From NCBI GenBank assembly GCA_004282995.1, contig SHLU01000139.1, forward strand, positions 1-6,401: DNA of 6,401 bases, read 5' to 3'. The position numbers and the translations under genes are program-made. The number at the start of each line of letters is the position of its first letter. Position 1 is the first letter of the stretch. The notes below the pieces were generated by a model. The model was not told where the DNA came from and did not search any database. It worked only from the letters and a program-made list of their open reading frames with translations. Shown here in pieces: positions 5,922-6,401 of this stretch. This DNA comes from Sphingomonadaceae bacterium (lineage in GTDB: Bacteria; Pseudomonadota; Alphaproteobacteria; Sphingomonadales; Sphingomonadaceae).

Positions 5922-6401
5922 GTGGATCCTGAAGCTATCTTTGAGACGACTGCCTCGATCGTTGCCGGGGCGCCCAAGAGCGCCTTGCTGATGACCGCTC
6001 TGGCGGCGCTGGTGCTCGGCTGGATCGGCGCATTGATGATCCGCCACAAGCTGCCACTCGGCGGTCTCTTGCGCGGTGCGAGCACACTGGTGCTGGTTGG
6101 TGTGCTGGCAACTGTCGTGATCCAGATTGCCCGTCTCGATCCGCGATTCGATGTGGCAGTTGCCGGCCTGGGTCTTCCCGAGCAGGTAGTCGAGGGCGGT
6201 GAAACCCAAGTCCCGCTCGCGGCAGACGGGCATTACTGGCTGCGCGCAAGGATCAACGGCGTAGAGGCGGAATTTCTCGTCGATACCGGGGCAACCCTGA
6301 CCGCTATTTCCACGAAGACCGCGCAAGCTGCCGGGATCGAGCCGCGCAGCGATCGCCTTCCGATCCAGATGACCACCGCCAATGGCACCGTGCAGGTTCC
6401 G
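5922..6401 (+). CDS. Retropepsin-like aspartic protease with two N-terminal membrane segments, 3' truncated
   Basis: The frame is open from 5859 to the right edge without a stop. The first usable start is GTG at 5922, giving 160 visible residues. Two hydrophobic segments are seen at about 21-40 (ALLMTALAALVLGWIGALMI) and 53-70, with positively charged residues (RHK) between them. A soluble part follows with WLRARINGVEAEF and LVDTGATLTAIS, where Asp121-Thr122-Gly123 is the single catalytic aspartate motif of clan AA retropepsin-like proteases; these act as dimers. The topology puts the protease domain on the periplasmic side if the charged loop is cytoplasmic. This layout matches the short membrane-anchored family found in alphaproteobacteria (TIGR02281-like). 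The remaining C-terminus lies outside the window. No Shine-Dalgarno precedes the GTG. An ATG at 5991 is possible but would remove half of the first membrane segment. The substrate is unknown. Confidence 0.85.
   Translation, partial: MDPEAIFETTASIVAGAPKSALLMTALAALVLGWIGALMIRHKLPLGGLLRGASTLVLVGVLATVVIQIARLDPRFDVAVAGLGLPEQVVEGGETQVPLAADGHYWLRARINGVEAEFLVDTGATLTAISTKTAQAAGIEPRSDRLPIQMTTANGTVQVP

Overview
The window is a GC-rich (roughly 60-65% by eye), densely coding stretch with all six recognisable genes on the + strand. The protein variants (class II DAHP synthase, a proteobacterial-type EgtB, a membrane-anchored retropepsin-like protease, a two-lobed M16 peptidase), the GC-rich codon third positions and the use of GTG/TTG starts suggest an alphaproteobacterium, most likely a sphingomonad of the Erythrobacteraceae type. 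That assignment is inference from protein style, not from a marker gene.

Layout. (1) 2-1117: the C-terminal 371 residues of an M16 (insulinase-like) zinc peptidase whose start and catalytic HxxEH half lie upstream of the window. Its stop codon sits at the centre of a 16-nt perfect palindrome, followed at once by a second small hairpin (1108-1142). (2) 1213-2586: a complete class II 3-deoxy-D-arabino-heptulosonate-7-phosphate synthase, the entry enzyme of the shikimate pathway, with all metal ligands present. (3) 2587-2681: a 95-nt gap that holds a possible 31-codon ORF (2609-2704) with a good ribosome site. (4) 2682-5866: a tight three-gene cluster, probably one operon. It comprises egtB (TTG start), egtD (overlapping egtB by one base, TGATG) and a renalase-like FAD-dependent oxidoreductase 9 nt further on. 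(5) 5922-6401: the N-terminal part of a two-TM, periplasm-facing retropepsin-like aspartic protease, running off the right edge.

How the genes work together. EgtD trimethylates histidine to hercynine, and EgtB then joins hercynine to a sulfur donor as a sulfoxide: together these are the core of ergothioneine biosynthesis. No egtA (gamma-glutamylcysteine ligase), egtC (amidohydrolase) or egtE (C-S lyase) is seen in the window. EgtB carries a Tyr-Tyr pair (residues 87-88) that resembles the cysteine-using EgtB type, which would make egtA and egtC unnecessary. The flavoprotein packed against egtBD has no established role in the pathway and is the most interesting item here. The aromatic-pathway gene upstream and the two proteases at the edges look like ordinary chromosomal neighbours. 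I found no RNA genes, mobile elements, CRISPR arrays or clear signs of horizontal transfer.
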